Source: Spirometra erinaceieuropaei (Eukaryota; Platyhelminthes; Cestoda; Diphyllobothriidea; Diphyllobothriidae). Taken from it: a stretch of DNA of 64,000 nucleotides. Of the stretch, positions 1-10,870 are shown piece by piece (the first letter of the stretch is position 1; each line of letters starts with the position of its first letter). The notes beneath the pieces are model-generated. The model was not told the DNA's origin. It did not search any database and worked only from the letters and a program-made list of their open reading frames with translations. The stretch lies in NCBI GenBank assembly GCA_902702965.1, contig CACRXP010000013.1:2516323-2580322 (forward strand), written 5' to 3'. Position numbers and translations under genes: made by a program.

Positions 1-149
1 ACAACATGAGCACGCTGTGATAAGTGACAAGTGTGCTCCTTGGCTCTTTCTCCATATGGCTCCTCTGCTGCATGTGCTATCTGAGTCTGAAACCATCACG
101 GTGCGACAAGCTCTGTGACTTGGAAGGTTGCCGACTGACGCCTCAACTC

Positions 150-1130
150 AGTCAACGCAGTCTGCCCAGTTGTGTATGGTTGTACGGAATGGCGGACTGA
201 TGGGCTGAGAGTCAGGCTGCAACGGCTCCTTCTTAACGTGACCCGTGACACTCTCGCACATGGGAGGATTTTGTGTGTGTATATAAGTAGTGCCTTTCAG
301 TCGATGATCGAACGATTACCCGTCCTTTAAAGAGTAATGGAATAAGCCAAATGCAGGGCCGCGCTTGACTCTTCTGGACTTTAAAGACTGTATGCGATTG
401 GTATGCCATGATTCAGCAAATCACAATCCTCGCAGCCTGGTGTGCTCTGGCAGTTCTCCTCTTCTTTTCGACATGGCTTGGAGGCTGCCAACTAACGGAT
501 GCCTTGATCACGCATTCGGCGCAGCATATGCATATATGTAGAGTGACGGACTGATCTGAGAGATAGGCTCCAATGGCTCCCTGATAATAGGCCTCAATGG
601 CACCCCCACTGCGTGGGATCCGAGTCGGATATGGGGGCTTACTTAGAGACGGCCCCGGCCGCGCCAGCCGTCGCCCTTGTTATTTTGTTTGAGTGCAAAT
701 TCTGGTCAGCGTGCATTGGGTACCAGGGTTATTTTGCTGCAGACCCAGTTGCAGGCTCTCGCGCGTCAATTTAAGTTCCGAGCAGTCTCCCTTTTTCTCT
801 TCTTGGTTCATATAATCCTGGTCAAGTGTTTATTGTGGACCAGGGGGTGTGGTGGTACGCCTAAGTGGGAGTCTAGCCGTGCTAACCACCTGCACCTTCT
901 CCCGCCCTCCGTCTTCTTGACTACATCTTGACCCCGGGCTCAGGCGGGAGAGGAGGAGTGAATGCGGCAGATGCTGCGCAAGTCTAACCTTACTACAAAT
1001 TTATCCACACACACGTTACCGTGCCTACTCTCAGCCTACTGTGAGCACACGTTGAACATCGTCGACATTGGCGGTCGAACTGTCATGCCCAAGCTCAGAA
1101 TGTTCCTTCCGGTAGTTGAGTTGAGTGTTG
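150..1130 (+). repeat. Dispersed repeat, copy 1 (unclassified)
   Basis: This segment shares several colinear blocks with 58370-58740 on the same strand and with 46680-46990 on the opposite strand. The clearest block begins with GCGGCAGATG near 963, and a second (GCACACGTTGAACATCGTCG, near 1045) recurs in diverged form as GGACGTCCTCGAAATCGACG on the - strand of copy 2. A block near 220-262 (GGCTCCTTCTTAACGTGA) also recurs near 58404. No protein domain is visible and the small ORFs inside differ between copies, so I read this as a non-coding dispersed repeat. Boundaries are approximate and divergence between copies is high. Confidence 0.5.
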
Positions 1131-1423
1131 TCGGCGAAGGATGAGGAAAAGGAATTGCTCGAGTTAGTGCTGAAGTGCAGATTCTATTTTGTTTTAAGTG
1201 CTGAGCATTTGGGTGGTGGGCCAATATTTGTTGCTAGGCTATACGGAGGAAGGCCTGGCTTCAAATGAATTTGTGAGAGAACGCTTAATGTCAGAAGAAG
1301 TTGGAGGAGGAATAATCAGAGAGGATTTACAAATGTGATGAAACCCATCTACGAATGTGATATTTGCAATTCGAGAGAGATGTGGACCATATTTGATGTG
1401 AAGAATGAGACGGAAACCAACTT

Positions 1424-1639
1424 CTAGTCTCCTTTCATAGAGATTTCATGTTGGATAGCCAGCACATATTCGGACAAAACGTAATTAAATGTATCTGAGA
1501 AGGAATTTTCTGTAGAATACCTTAGGACATTTTCAGTCTTAGATTGCTTAGTTTCGTTCATTAGACCAGAGAACGGGAAGCAACATTTAAAAGTGAGAAA
1601 GTCAGACGATAATGTCATTACTTTATTTTTGTGAGGCAA
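1424..1639 (-). pseudogene. LINE family B reverse transcriptase fragment
   Basis: Read on the - strand this encodes a stretch with the motif CCFPFSGLMNE followed by KTENVLRYSTENSFS. The same block appears in the better-preserved family B copy at 23012-23323 (EYCCPFSGLMN, then YKIKKCSGDY) and at 5690-6342 (EYCDPFFGLMNE). It lies C-terminal to the catalytic palm of this RT. Only the C-terminal part remains, without start codon or the catalytic YADD region, so it is a dead fragment. The flanking sequence is too decayed to place its ends well. Confidence 0.5.
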
Positions 1640-3756
1640 AACTTATGAAATGAAGCCCCCTTCATATGCATCCCTGGTCATCGGTGTGCTAGCATGTGAA
1701 TGAAATTAGAATTTTTGGCATAACCTAGATACATGTTGATGATGGTGCCCTAGTAGGACCCTATAACGATCAGGTGTTCTGCCGCAACTTCTCATGATAG
1801 GAGCGGTGGGACATGTGATTTAATAGCACGACCACGTCACCCATGCAATCCAATCATTGGCTGCCCTCTTTTAGAGCGCTGCGACTGCGCGCGCGCCAAC
1901 ACCGCCATTGTTGCATGTGTGCGGAGTGTAGCTTGCGCCCACCTGTGCTCTACTCTGTTTTACAGTCTATCTATTGAATTCTACTTTGACCCTGCTTTTT
2001 GTTTAAAACGTCCAGGTCCGAATATGAGCATATATCTGGGCCACATGCGAAGGAGGACAAAGAGGAAAAGTACAGAAAAACAGACGAGTAGGTAGACCTC
2101 GTTCCCGGTGGCAAGCGTCCCCCAATGGACGAGCGTGAAATGAATTAGTCGTCTAAATGCTCGCCGGACGTCGATTCGAACGAAAGTTAATGCATGAGAC
2201 CGTAAACATAATTGGTAAATGATGTCGCTATCAAGGGAAGACTTAGTTGCTCCGACGTCATCATACATGATGAATTGCCGTCTCAGTAGTAGATCGCGTA
2301 AATTGGTTTTGCAGTCCATTGTAGCTCACTGACACCTCCGCAGTCCTTAAGAAATATTTGGGTTAGTTGTATCGTATTTGTTTGCGGATCCTCGGACGCT
2401 TTTGGGGACATCGCATTTCTTGCGAGTAGCTCCATATGGAATGCAGAGTCCCTATGTGACATTTAACCTGCAAGGTGTCCAAAATGTTGTTCAGGTTTTC
2501 GTTAAAAAAGGGAAACCCGCAAGTGAGAACATAGAACGCAGCACCATGCCTTCGGAAAATAACACAATTTGGGGGAGAACCTGCCTCAAATGTTCCATTT
2601 TTTGATGTACCTTTTTAGTCCCTACGTTCCGCTTAAACTCAAAAGAAGATATGATGGCTAGTAGGTCCAGGTGAGCTTAGTGGCCACTTGGTGGCCTCTC
2701 CGGCGGTCATCAAAGATCCCATTAACTCATACACAATTGGACCAAAATGCGGAGCGACCCTGCATTGCTGGGCCTATCGACGGCCACATAATCCACGGCA
2801 GTCTACATCAGGTGCCAACGGCTGTTTAAAAAGCGAATGAGAAGACCCCAAAACCATGACTTTCAAATAATGTGGCCATCGACGCGAAACACAACGGCCC
2901 CGACTACAAATACCCCAGGGGTCAAACTACTTAGCCATTCCATTCAGGCAGAATGTGATTTCACGTGAGCAGAAGTTTCCCTGGATTTCCAACTACTGAT
3001 AGAAATCACAAACATACTTTCCCTCGCCTGTACACCTAGTTAAACCAAAGCTCCTCCAGTTCAAGAAGGACGTACAGACAAAACGGCGCTCTTGGAGATG
3101 GCGTATTCTTGAGTAAGTGGTTTTGTTTTCTGAGTAACATCATAAGCACTATCGTCTTCAACGTATGCTCTGCCTCTCCTTGACAAATAACGGACTGTGA
3201 CAACTTTTGAAAATATTTTGGCCACGCTCCGAGTTGAATTACGAGTGACTGGCCTCGTGCCCAAACGCCTGGAAATTAATTTTCATAAAATCTCGCCGGA
3301 ATCTCGGTCACGTTGTACATAAATAAATTCAGAGACATACACAGCAGAATTTATTAGCATCAACAAAGTTCGTGACAGCTAATCAACTGTAACTTGTCGC
3401 CGCATGATACAGATAACGAATAGGAGAAGCAAACAGTAATTTGAATTTGCACGGAAAACTCAATACGAAATAGTAAGCGCATTGTTTAATGCCCACAGAC
3501 TGATCAATGAAGATGATTATTCAGAAGCAGAATTGAGTAAGGCAAAAAACGGGAAAGTTAACTTGCAAAAGTGGAATATGTAAATCTAAGTACAGAGGAT
3601 TACCAGGGCAGGTTGAGTTTAACCACGTGGTCTAGCTGTTTGCATAGGTCGGGTTTCTCCAATCGTCTGTAGGCTACTTCCATGTGGCGCGATGGTTGAG
3701 TTGCTTTTGCCCGAACAAGTACTCGGAAGGATGTTTTGGAGTCAACGGAGTGACCG
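1640..3756. other. No recognised gene except one hypothetical ORF
   Basis: Apart from the 112-codon ORF at 1981-2319 I see nothing I can name. 2630-2960 is more GC-rich than its surroundings and may be an old repeat, but it has no match elsewhere in the window. Confidence 0.4.
1981..2319 (-). CDS. Hypothetical small membrane protein, unidentified
   Basis: An uninterrupted 112-codon ORF opens at an ATG in the context ACAATGG, a reasonable eukaryotic start, and runs to a stop. The product is basic, and near residues 77-93 it has one strongly hydrophobic stretch (VYLLVCFSVLFLFVLL), which could be a membrane anchor; the tail after it is positively charged. I do not recognise the family, and no other copy exists in the window. 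A chance ORF of this length is quite possible in 64 kb, and no splice sites or neighbouring exons support it. Low confidence that it is a gene. Confidence 0.2.
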   Translation of the reverse strand: MDCKTNLRDLLLRRQFIMYDDVGATKSSLDSDIIYQLCLRSHALTFVRIDVRRAFRRLIHFTLVHWGTLATGNEVYLLVCFSVLFLFVLLRMWPRYMLIFGPGRFKQKAGSK

Positions 3757-4065
3757 CTATCTAGGCGTTTCTTGAGAAAAGAATGAGAAATTTTGTTTTT
3801 CTGCTTTAAAAAACAATTTAGGCAGGTGCCCTACTGACTTGGCTGTTAGTTGCCTTTTTGCTCGCTCAGTATACTTGCATCCGCAAGTGCATGTAAATTC
3901 ATAAACATAATTTAAGTTGGCGTGTAATGACAAGGCAGCCTTTGTCCGTGAAAATGGGATAGCCTTAGTAGGACTGCGCAATATAACTTCGGCTGCATTG
4001 TTTGTCTTTTCAACTGTGCCGCAGGTTATTGCTGTACCTTTGGATGAAACATGTTGGAAGGTCAT
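3757..4065 (-). pseudogene. Penelope-like element GIY-YIG endonuclease fragment (divergent lineage)
   Basis: The - strand frame contains NYVYEFTCTCGCKYTERAKR followed by a HLPKLFF segment. This spacing (V-Y-x-F-x-C-x-C-G, then Y-x-x-R, then H near the end) matches the N-terminal half of the GIY-YIG endonuclease domain found C-terminal to the RT in Penelope-like elements. Compared with the other PLE in this window (49117 onward, VVYRTWCSCG), it is a clearly different lineage, as its linker and downstream residues do not match. The second Gly of the YIG motif is not visible (YTE), so it is probably inactive. No intact RT lies upstream, and the extents are approximate. Confidence 0.5.
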
Positions 4066-5689
4066 GTTTAAGCAAGATTTCTTTGAGACAGGCTATTTTT
4101 ACATCTAGCGTCCCAACAGAGCAAATGTTTCACGTTCTTTGGAAGAGAGTGTTCACTAGGGTTCGTTGCTGTTGTGTTTGTACAAAGCTGAGGAAATGTA
4201 AATATTGGCTTTCCCATGTATCCTCATGGAAAACCGATCGCCTTATTGAACCATCTTTCTGTCTAGTCAGGAGGACGTCTAGGAAAGATAACTTGATGTA
4301 TTGCTCCTATTCCGTTGGGAATTAGACTTTAGATGGAGACCATCCATAGCGATAAGTAGGACTTCGGTTTCTTCGTTGCTACCAACAATCGCGAATATAT
4401 CGTAAACATAACTTCTGAATAGTGTTTTTATTTTAAATTTAGACGACCCATAAAACTAACGGATTAATCAGTTATGAAAAAGCTCGTTATAATATCCTTA
4501 CACTTTGGGGGGGTCAATATTTCAAATACCATCCTCCGACGGTTGAGATACACTTTATAAAGACATGTATAACCAAATCGTTTTATGTAGCAGCCATAAA
4601 AGTACTTATATGGCAAACAAAAAATAAGAAAAAATGCGTTTTCGAGTGAATTTTAGTACGAGTAGGCAAACACTGCCCAGTGTTCCGTTTGTTCTTAAAC
4701 TATAGGCAGTTTGATATGAAAAACGTTTAGCAGACAGCAAAAAACTCCTTCATTTTCTTGAGAAAGGCAAGACGAACGTGACTTAACTAGCTTTTAGGGA
4801 GGAAAAAAGCTGTCGCTTTTGGTGCAGCAAGTGTGCCGGTGGGACGGAAGTGTCTTGCAGGTAAGAACATAAAAAGGTTTGAAACGTCACACGCCAAGAT
4901 AGAACTGCTAAACCGGATGAGACTATTCACTATAGATGCAATCGTAATATTTTTGGATGACAGCAGAAGCCAACTTCGATGCAGGGAGGGAGGAAGACCT
5001 CAGCGCGAGCGATCACAGTTCGCTTGAAGTCCAAGCGAGGAAAGGACATTAGGGACCACAAGGCTCATCAAAGCGCGGGGAGATGCGACCATGATACTTC
5101 TCCGCTGATCCACCAAACTACTAGCAGGTGGCTAAAACAGAGGGATCCGCCGTGGTCGTCAACAGATCGTTTGGGGGACGAAGTGGGGAGTTGACGGTAA
5201 ATCCGCGAAAATCGTTGTTCGCGAAGGGATGTGGAGGAGCAGGGTAAATTCTTCATGAGGGTAAGGGGAGAGCCTAGAATGTTAAGTGGTGACGGACCCG
5301 GGGCGGGACTGACAATGTGGCTGGGCGCTCAAAATCCTAGGTCACGAACGGAATCCGGATGAGAGTCGACGGTAAGCGAAACGAAGCGGCTTATGGCATG
5401 CGCGCCAACTTGGCTCCCTCTACGTCTCGGAGAGGCTGGTTAGGGAGGACGTCGCTTTTTATAAAGGATACGATGTATAGACTGAAAAAATGGAAATTTC
5501 TCGCAGGAGATCGCGGTAAGCTCAACTACACATAGAGGGAGAGATATGAACAGATACGGTAACTCGGCGGCGACTTCTTATATTCCTGATTGTCCTTTTT
5601 AAAAGTCATGAAGAAAGTTCCTCAGGAAGGACGGGGAAGATAAAAATTCCATCGGGTCAGTATTTATTTAAAGACGCAGATTAGATTTA
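4066..5689. other. No recognised gene
   Basis: 4330-4800 is A+T-rich without coding signal. 4960-5480 is GC-rich with overlapping short ORFs on both strands, none recognisable; this composition shift suggests an old repeat. Confidence 0.4.
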
Positions 5690-6342
5690 GACTGTTCAGA
5701 TGCATATTATTTAACGCTCTTTTATCGATTGGAAGGTCATTTCAGAGGAAAATATACCTGGAAGCGAAGAAATGGGAGCGCGTAAAGGTGGAGGAAGCGG
5801 GAAGAAATATAATCCGGGATGAATTACGAAGATTGTATAGGCGACTGGTAGGGGCAATGGCTGGAATCTGAGGAAGATTTGCACTATTATTAATGCGAAA
5901 AGGAAACGGAAGCCTGCATCTAGTCACCGAACCCATGGGACTTTTAGATTAGTAAGCTGCCACCTATCTGGATAGGATGTATTTGCTACACGACGTACAT
6001 AATAAACTGACTTTAGACATTTTTAGGTTTAGAACGACTACCCTCATTCATTAAGCCAAAGAATGGGTCGCAATATTCGAGAATGGGAAGGACGGACGTC
6101 CGATAAAGTCTGGATTTAATTTCAGAAAGTTATAAATTATAAGAAATAAAGCCAAAACTCTGAGCAGCTTTAGCCGTAATTCTGTCGGCGTGTTGCGAGA
6201 GATCTAGACTATTCGTGTAGCTTAAACTTAAGTCCATGATGTTAGGACATTCAGTCATAGGGGTTTCTTGAAAATCCACTGGCTGGGACAACCTTTCATG
6301 CCTAAAATACGTATAACGACATCTAGATGGAGGGAATTCCAT
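5690..6342 (-). pseudogene. LINE family B reverse transcriptase, C-terminal part
   Basis: On the - strand, running from 6342 downward, several reading-frame pieces reproduce the C-terminal third of the family B RT also present at 22517-23660: LSYTNSLDLSQHADR (compare LSYTNKFALSPHEDR), then SVLPILEYCDPFFGLMN, then RSHFFASRYIFL followed by NDLP. The pieces are in different frames and contain stops, so the copy is dead. Its 5' side abuts the CR1-like element that begins on the + strand near 6345, giving a head-to-head arrangement of two unrelated LINEs. The catalytic YADD portion is absent. Confidence 0.6.
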
Positions 6343-6344
6343 TA

Positions 6345-8309
6345 GAAATTTTGACCTCCACGTGGAAGGAGCGAGCAGGTCATCATGGATTTGCTCCAGG
6401 CATTAAAAAAGAAGTGAATAAAAAGCGGAGGTTGTGGAAAAAATCCCTCTCGGATAGGAGCTCTGTGTCGATAAATGCATACAAAGCACAGAGGAACCTA
6501 GTTAGGAGGTTAATTCTCGGGACACGGCATACTTTCGAGAAAGACCTACTGAATCGAGCTGCAGAAAATCCGAAGTTATTTTATGGTTACATAAGAAGAA
6601 GCACACGAAACAGAGATCCAATCCCGTTACTGAAAACTAGTGACGACCTAGAACTCAGTGAAGACGGAGTAAAGGCAGAGCACCTTTCACAATTTTTTAA
6701 GTCCATCTTTACGAAGGAGAGCACATTTCTCCCTTTCGCCTGCGACATAGTGGACGGGCCAACGATTGAGCACGTCTCTTTCGCCGAAGCTGTTGTTCGC
6801 AAAGTACTGTTGATGCTGAAGGAGTCCAAATCACCTGGGTCGGATGACATACCGCCGAAATTGTTGAAGCAGCTTGCTGGAGAACTATCTAAGCCGCTGC
6901 ACAAGCTCTTCCAAGCTTCGTTCGAAGCAGGCTACTTGCCCGCCGATTAAAAATCCGCGCGGATCACGCCAATTTATAAAGGCGGCAGCAAGGTCTTAGC
7001 AAACATCAACAGACCAATCAGCCTTACTTCAATTTGCTGCAAAATTATGGAAAAAATAATTAAGCGAGAAATAATGCACTTCCTAGAAGAGCATAATCTG
7101 CTATGCGATGCCCAGCACGGATTTCATGGGGGCAGATCATGCTTGACAAATCTACTTTATTGTTTAGATCGCTGGACCCGGGCAGTCGATGGCGCCAATG
7201 CAGTGCACGCAGTCTACGTCGACTTCAAGAAGGCATTCGACAGTGTACCACATCAGAGTCTCCTGTACAAATTAAGCCGGACAGGCATAAGGGGTAATCT
7301 CCTGAAATGGATACAAAGTTTCTTGATCGGTCGCTTTCAAATCGTCCACGTCTGTGCCAGGCAGTTGGCGGAGGTAGCGGTTGAAAGCGGTGTTCCGCAA
7401 GGCTCCGTTCTTGGTCCTACCTTGTTCATTATATACGTCAACGACTGCGTCAGTGAACTAAATTGTGATGTCGCCATGTTCGCTGATGATGTTAAGCTTT
7501 GGAACGTCATCCGAAATGAATTTGACGAAGAGCGCTTGCAGGCAGACCTGACCCGACTCGAGAAATGGTCACAGGACTGGCTTTTGCCGTTTAATGAGAC
7601 TAAGTGCAACGTTTTGCGAGTCGGCAGGACCCGATCTCTGAGCCGGAGGGTTTACTACCTAAATGGCTTACCACTGCGGGAAGTAGACGCCCAGAAAGAC
7701 TTGGGTGTGTAGGTGACGGCTTCTCTAAAACCGTCGCTCCACTGCTCCAAGGTAGCCAAGTCTGCGATGTCAGTCCTTTATCTTGTCAAGGGAGCTTTCT
7801 CTACCTTCAATGAGGACTGCTTCGTTAAAGTCTTTCGGTCTTTCGTACGGCCACAGCTAGTGTTCTCTGTTCAGGCGTGGAAACCCTGGACCTCTAAAGA
7901 TCTTAGCATTCTTGAGAAAGTTCAAAGGCGGACAACCAAACTCGTAAGTGGACAGGGTTCACTACCCTATGAAACACGATTGTCCAATCTCGGACTTTTT
8001 CCACTGAGTTGCAGACAGCTAAGGGGAGACCTTATACAAACATTCCGTATACTGCGCGGCCACGACTGTTGTCTCGTACCTGATGATTTCTTTGAGTTAG
8101 CGACCACAACGAAACTCCGAGGTCATCCATTTAAGCTACGCGTAACTGGCGCCAAGCTGGACATTCGGAAGTACTTCTTTTCAAACAGAGTGATCGAGGC
8201 CTGGAATGCTCTGCCTACAGATGTCGTCATGTCCACCTCCATCGAGGCCTTTAATCGCAAGTTGGACCAGTGTACCACCAAACGTCATAATGCCACCTGC
8301 CACGTCTAG
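6345..8309 (+). pseudogene. CR1-like LINE ORF2 (linker, reverse transcriptase, C-terminal domain), two in-frame stops
   Basis: One continuous reading frame of about 655 codons encodes the linker and the RT of a CR1/Jockey-type non-LTR retrotransposon, broken only by TAA at 6948-6950 and TAG at 7710-7712. Visible RT landmarks in order: ITPIYKGGSK and PISLTSICCKIMEKII (around 6966-7055), AVYVDFKKAFDSVPH (motif A, near 7213-7257), ESGVPQGSVLGPTLFI (motif B, near 7384), MFADDVKLW (catalytic FADD, near 7477), LGV (7701), then the C-terminal VIEAWNALPTDVV (near 8190). The endonuclease domain and ORF1 are missing, so the copy is 5'-truncated, as is usual for LINEs. Catalytic residues are intact; only the stops kill it. 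It is among the younger copies here. Confidence 0.9.
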
Positions 8310-8662
8310 GATTTCGTTCGAACAGTTTGTTAATGTTGATATATTACTGCTTGTATTGCAGTAATGTTTGTTTTTTATTATTGTCCCATGTCTGTTGAAT
8401 GTGAGTGTTGGCATTTAATTCGTCTCCCTCAGAAACTGAGATAGCATCAACTATTCATAGACAGACTACTGTAGAGCACACTTAGTAACGTCAATGTTTT
8501 TAACTCTTGGAACAATTCGTTCATCTGTCTGGCTCGAAAACTTTGTCAATCTGAAGACACTCTGTAGCTGTTTGAGGTTTCCATTTCAAATTTTTGATAG
8601 AGTTAGCTTCCTTGTAGCAAATAGGGAGTTCAATGGTTCAACACCTATATTTCCCTCAAATA

Positions 8663-8681
8663 AACTGAACTGAACTGAACT
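8663..8681 (+). repeat. (TGAAC)n microsatellite, LINE 3' tail
   Basis: About three and a half direct units of TGAAC end the CR1-like element. Short 3' tandem repeats instead of poly(A) are typical of CR1-clade retrotransposition. Confidence 0.8.
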
Positions 8682-8883
8682 AAATATACGTATTTGAGGT
8701 CATCAGCATAAATAAAAGACTAAGAATATTGAACTGCCCACAAGATATCATGAAAGTAAAGCAAAAAAGATGTCCTTAAACTATATTTTGGAGGAAAGCG
8801 CTTACAACACAGCTCTAAGTGACAAATGAGAATCTCAATAGAAGCATATGTTTTTAATTAAGTAGATATTATTTACTAAAGTC

Positions 8884-9180
8884 AGTAAGGAAACTGGGAG
8901 GTCTCAGCTCCTCCATTTTAACTAAAAGTCTTCGATGTGACACTTTATTGATGGCTTAATCTAGATGAAGATAAATAACGATCACGGATAGATGATCATT
9001 ATGATGAAATGTAGATAGATTGAAAAACGGCATATGACCCGTTTCACAAGAGTGATCTGGTAAAAGTCCATGCTGGGAAGGGCTTATATCTTGATTGACT
9101 GTGCAAAGGTCAGTAATTTTCGCGGCAACGATTTTTTCAAAGTGATTAGTGGGAAGGAGAAGTAGGGAGAGAAAGAGAGA
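8884..9180 (-). pseudogene. LINE family B reverse transcriptase, N-terminal palm fragment
   Basis: On the - strand this encodes NHFEKIVAAKITDL, then SPSQHGLLPDHSCETG, then VIVIYLHLD, and after an in-frame stop INKVSHRRLLVKM. The last part matches the family B copy at 22530-22590 (VIVIYFDLSTDFVKDFHRRLLVKL). These are the fingers and motif A of the RT. The motif A region reads HLD where FDF is expected, so one catalytic position is altered. A purine-rich tract at 9155-9205 interrupts the 5' side. Confidence 0.6.
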
Positions 9181-9239
9181 GCGCGAGCGCGAACGAGCAA
9201 GAGACCGTAGTAAGCTTCGAATCATACGCTGGTTCTGCC

Positions 9240-9790
9240 GAACCAAAACTTTCCAAATCAGAGGAAGAAAGTAGCCGGGATACCCGCGATGAAGTCTCTG
9301 CACGTATGAATAAACCACAAGACCCTCGAATTAATCGCAATAAATGCATTTTCATAAAGGGCATACCTGAGTCTCTTTACGACACCCCAAAAGACAGAAT
9401 ACATTATGACATAGAATTATTCCGTCAGTAGTTCAAATCGCTCTTAAGAGGAGATGAGAAAGTCGCCGCATTAAAGGCTTTCAGGAGGGTCCGAATAAAA
9501 GAACTCAGAAGATGAGACCGGCCGAGACCGCTAAAAATCGTCTGTCAAAATGAGGCAGAAGCGCAGGTGGTATTGAATAGGAAATCCGCATTCCAAAATG
9601 CCCGCCCAGCAGTTTTTTTCAGCGGGATTTTGCAACCGCGGCGAGGGAGAAATGGAGAAGGCCCACAGCGAAGGTGTTCAGAAGGTTCAGCCTGGGTGAC
9701 CAAAATCTCCAAATACTGAACAGGAAAATTATATAGGTCCAGAGGTTATTTCTCTGGAGAAAGGCTATAACCCTAACAACAATCCATCTT
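9240..9790 (+). pseudogene. CR1-like LINE ORF1 remnant
   Basis: Frame 3 encodes RNKCIFIKGIPES, then TPKDRIHYDIELF, then VAALKAFRRVRIKEL and RPRPLKIVCQNEAEA, with two stops and, after 9600, a frame change to VFFSAGF-like sequence. The order of a short conserved 'IKGIPES' strand, a helical stretch, an 'RPRPLKIV' strand and a 'VVLNRKSAFQNARP' segment is the arrangement I know from ORF1 proteins of flatworm CR1-like elements, an RRM-like fold (established knowledge, from memory of the family). It sits directly 5' of the endonuclease fragment at 9862, in the right order and strand. Confidence 0.5.
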
Positions 9791-9861
9791 GATCAGCTCC
9801 GGCCAACTTTTGCATTCAATCCCATGGAGTAGACAGAGGCCTGTATGCCGGAGTTTCTAAG

Positions 9862-10310
9862 GCCAAATTGCGATTTTTGTATACTAGCGCTCAAAGTCTC
9901 GCTCCGATAGTCGACGAACTCAAGGCGCTAGTTTTGGAACGAAACCCCTATGTCATTATAATAAGGGAAACATGGCTCAAAGTCAAATTGCAGACACCGA
10001 GATTTCGATGCAGGGTTTCCAGCTCCTTCGCGGAGACCGTCATAATAGGATGGGCGGTGGGATAGTCGTGCATGTAAGGACAGGAATTTCGGCAGCTGAA
10101 CGAGCCCACACCCTCTCTTCTGAATATGATTCTGCCTGGGTTACGACGAAGAAGAGCACTGCACAAAACCTAGAATTCCTGACGGGTTACAGACCACTAA
10201 ACCTCCAGATTGCAGTTGAGGATTCGCTCATTCATCTGGTCAAGGAAGAAGCGGGACACCAAGAAGTCCTTATTGCTGGAGACTTTGGAGCACCGGCAAT
10301 AGAGTGAGAA
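9862..10310 (+). pseudogene. CR1-like LINE ORF2 endonuclease (APE type), frameshifted
   Basis: The frame at 9868 reads LRFLYTSAQSLAPIVDELKA and then VIIIRETWL, the N-terminal signature of the apurinic-like endonuclease of CR1/Jockey LINEs (usually N-A-Q-S-L and E-T-W-L; here the Asn is Ser). A frameshift near 9985 moves to ADTEISMQGFQLLRGDRHNR and MGGGIVVHV, then LIAGDFGAP, the D-F region of the nuclease. The catalytic-type Glu of ETW and the GDF Asp survive, but the frame does not. Neighbouring sequence continues into the linker. Confidence 0.75.
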
Positions 10311-10870
10311 AGTCTGGCACTAGACGGTGTTCCAACATCCTTCAGCCATAGACTAATGAACCTCACACTCGAACTACCCCTGGCATAGCATGCAATTACA
10401 TTAACGACATTTAGAGGGAACCAGAGAACCAATTGCTTGGTGCGAGTTTTTACGAAAGACTTCTTTAACATTAACGAAGTGCCTTTCTGTGCATTCTCTC
10501 GGTACGAGTAAACATACCAGACTACTGTGGGATTACTCGCTCTGATATCAACACCGAAAGAGAACGGAAGTCAACCGAAATAAATGGAAGAACAAATCGA
10601 TTCCCATGAATTGGGATTTTTTTGCTCAAGATGGATCCAAAAGACGAATGAAGATCGTTTTGGACAATTCCACTAGATCTAATTCTACGCTTTTGTCCAG
10701 AAAAGGTACGAGGAACGGATTCGTTGCCCTGCCTGGTTAAATAAAGGTCAGAGTTTACATTTAGGGAAGAAAAATGAAAAATGGAAGACCTTCAGCGAAA
10801 CTGGGTCAGAAGTACACCACGAGGAGTTGTCTTCAACGAAATGAAGCCATAACTGAATCCGTCAGGCCTC
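10310..10870 (+). pseudogene. CR1-like LINE ORF2, end of endonuclease and linker, heavily decayed
   Basis: Short pieces in changing frames continue the element: MNWDFFAQDGSKRR near 10606, STLLSRKGTRN near 10690, and KVRVYI then MKNGRPSAKLGQ near 10745-10810. They match the order expected between the endonuclease and RT of this family (compare the linker in the - strand copy, 55160-55500). No RT follows on this strand; the sequence runs into an unrelated RT on the - strand, so the element is also 3'-truncated. Confidence 0.45.

Larger units (their letters stand above)
6345..8681 (+). mobile_element. 5'-truncated CR1-like LINE with (TGAAC)n tail
   Basis: The element comprises the ORF2 remnant, a 3' UTR of about 370 bp and a terminal microsatellite of TGAAC units at 8663-8681. 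The last 60 bp before the tail (AATAGGGAG...TCAA) recur at the 3' end of the opposite-strand copy at 21240-22123, which also ends in an imperfect AACTGACTTA tail; this defines the family's 3' end. The 5' truncation point is directly against the family B fragment. Confidence 0.8.

Noticed and set aside
9155..9205. GAGA/GCGA-rich purine tract
   Set aside because: Low-complexity sequence within decayed LINE DNA; no evidence for a regulatory element.
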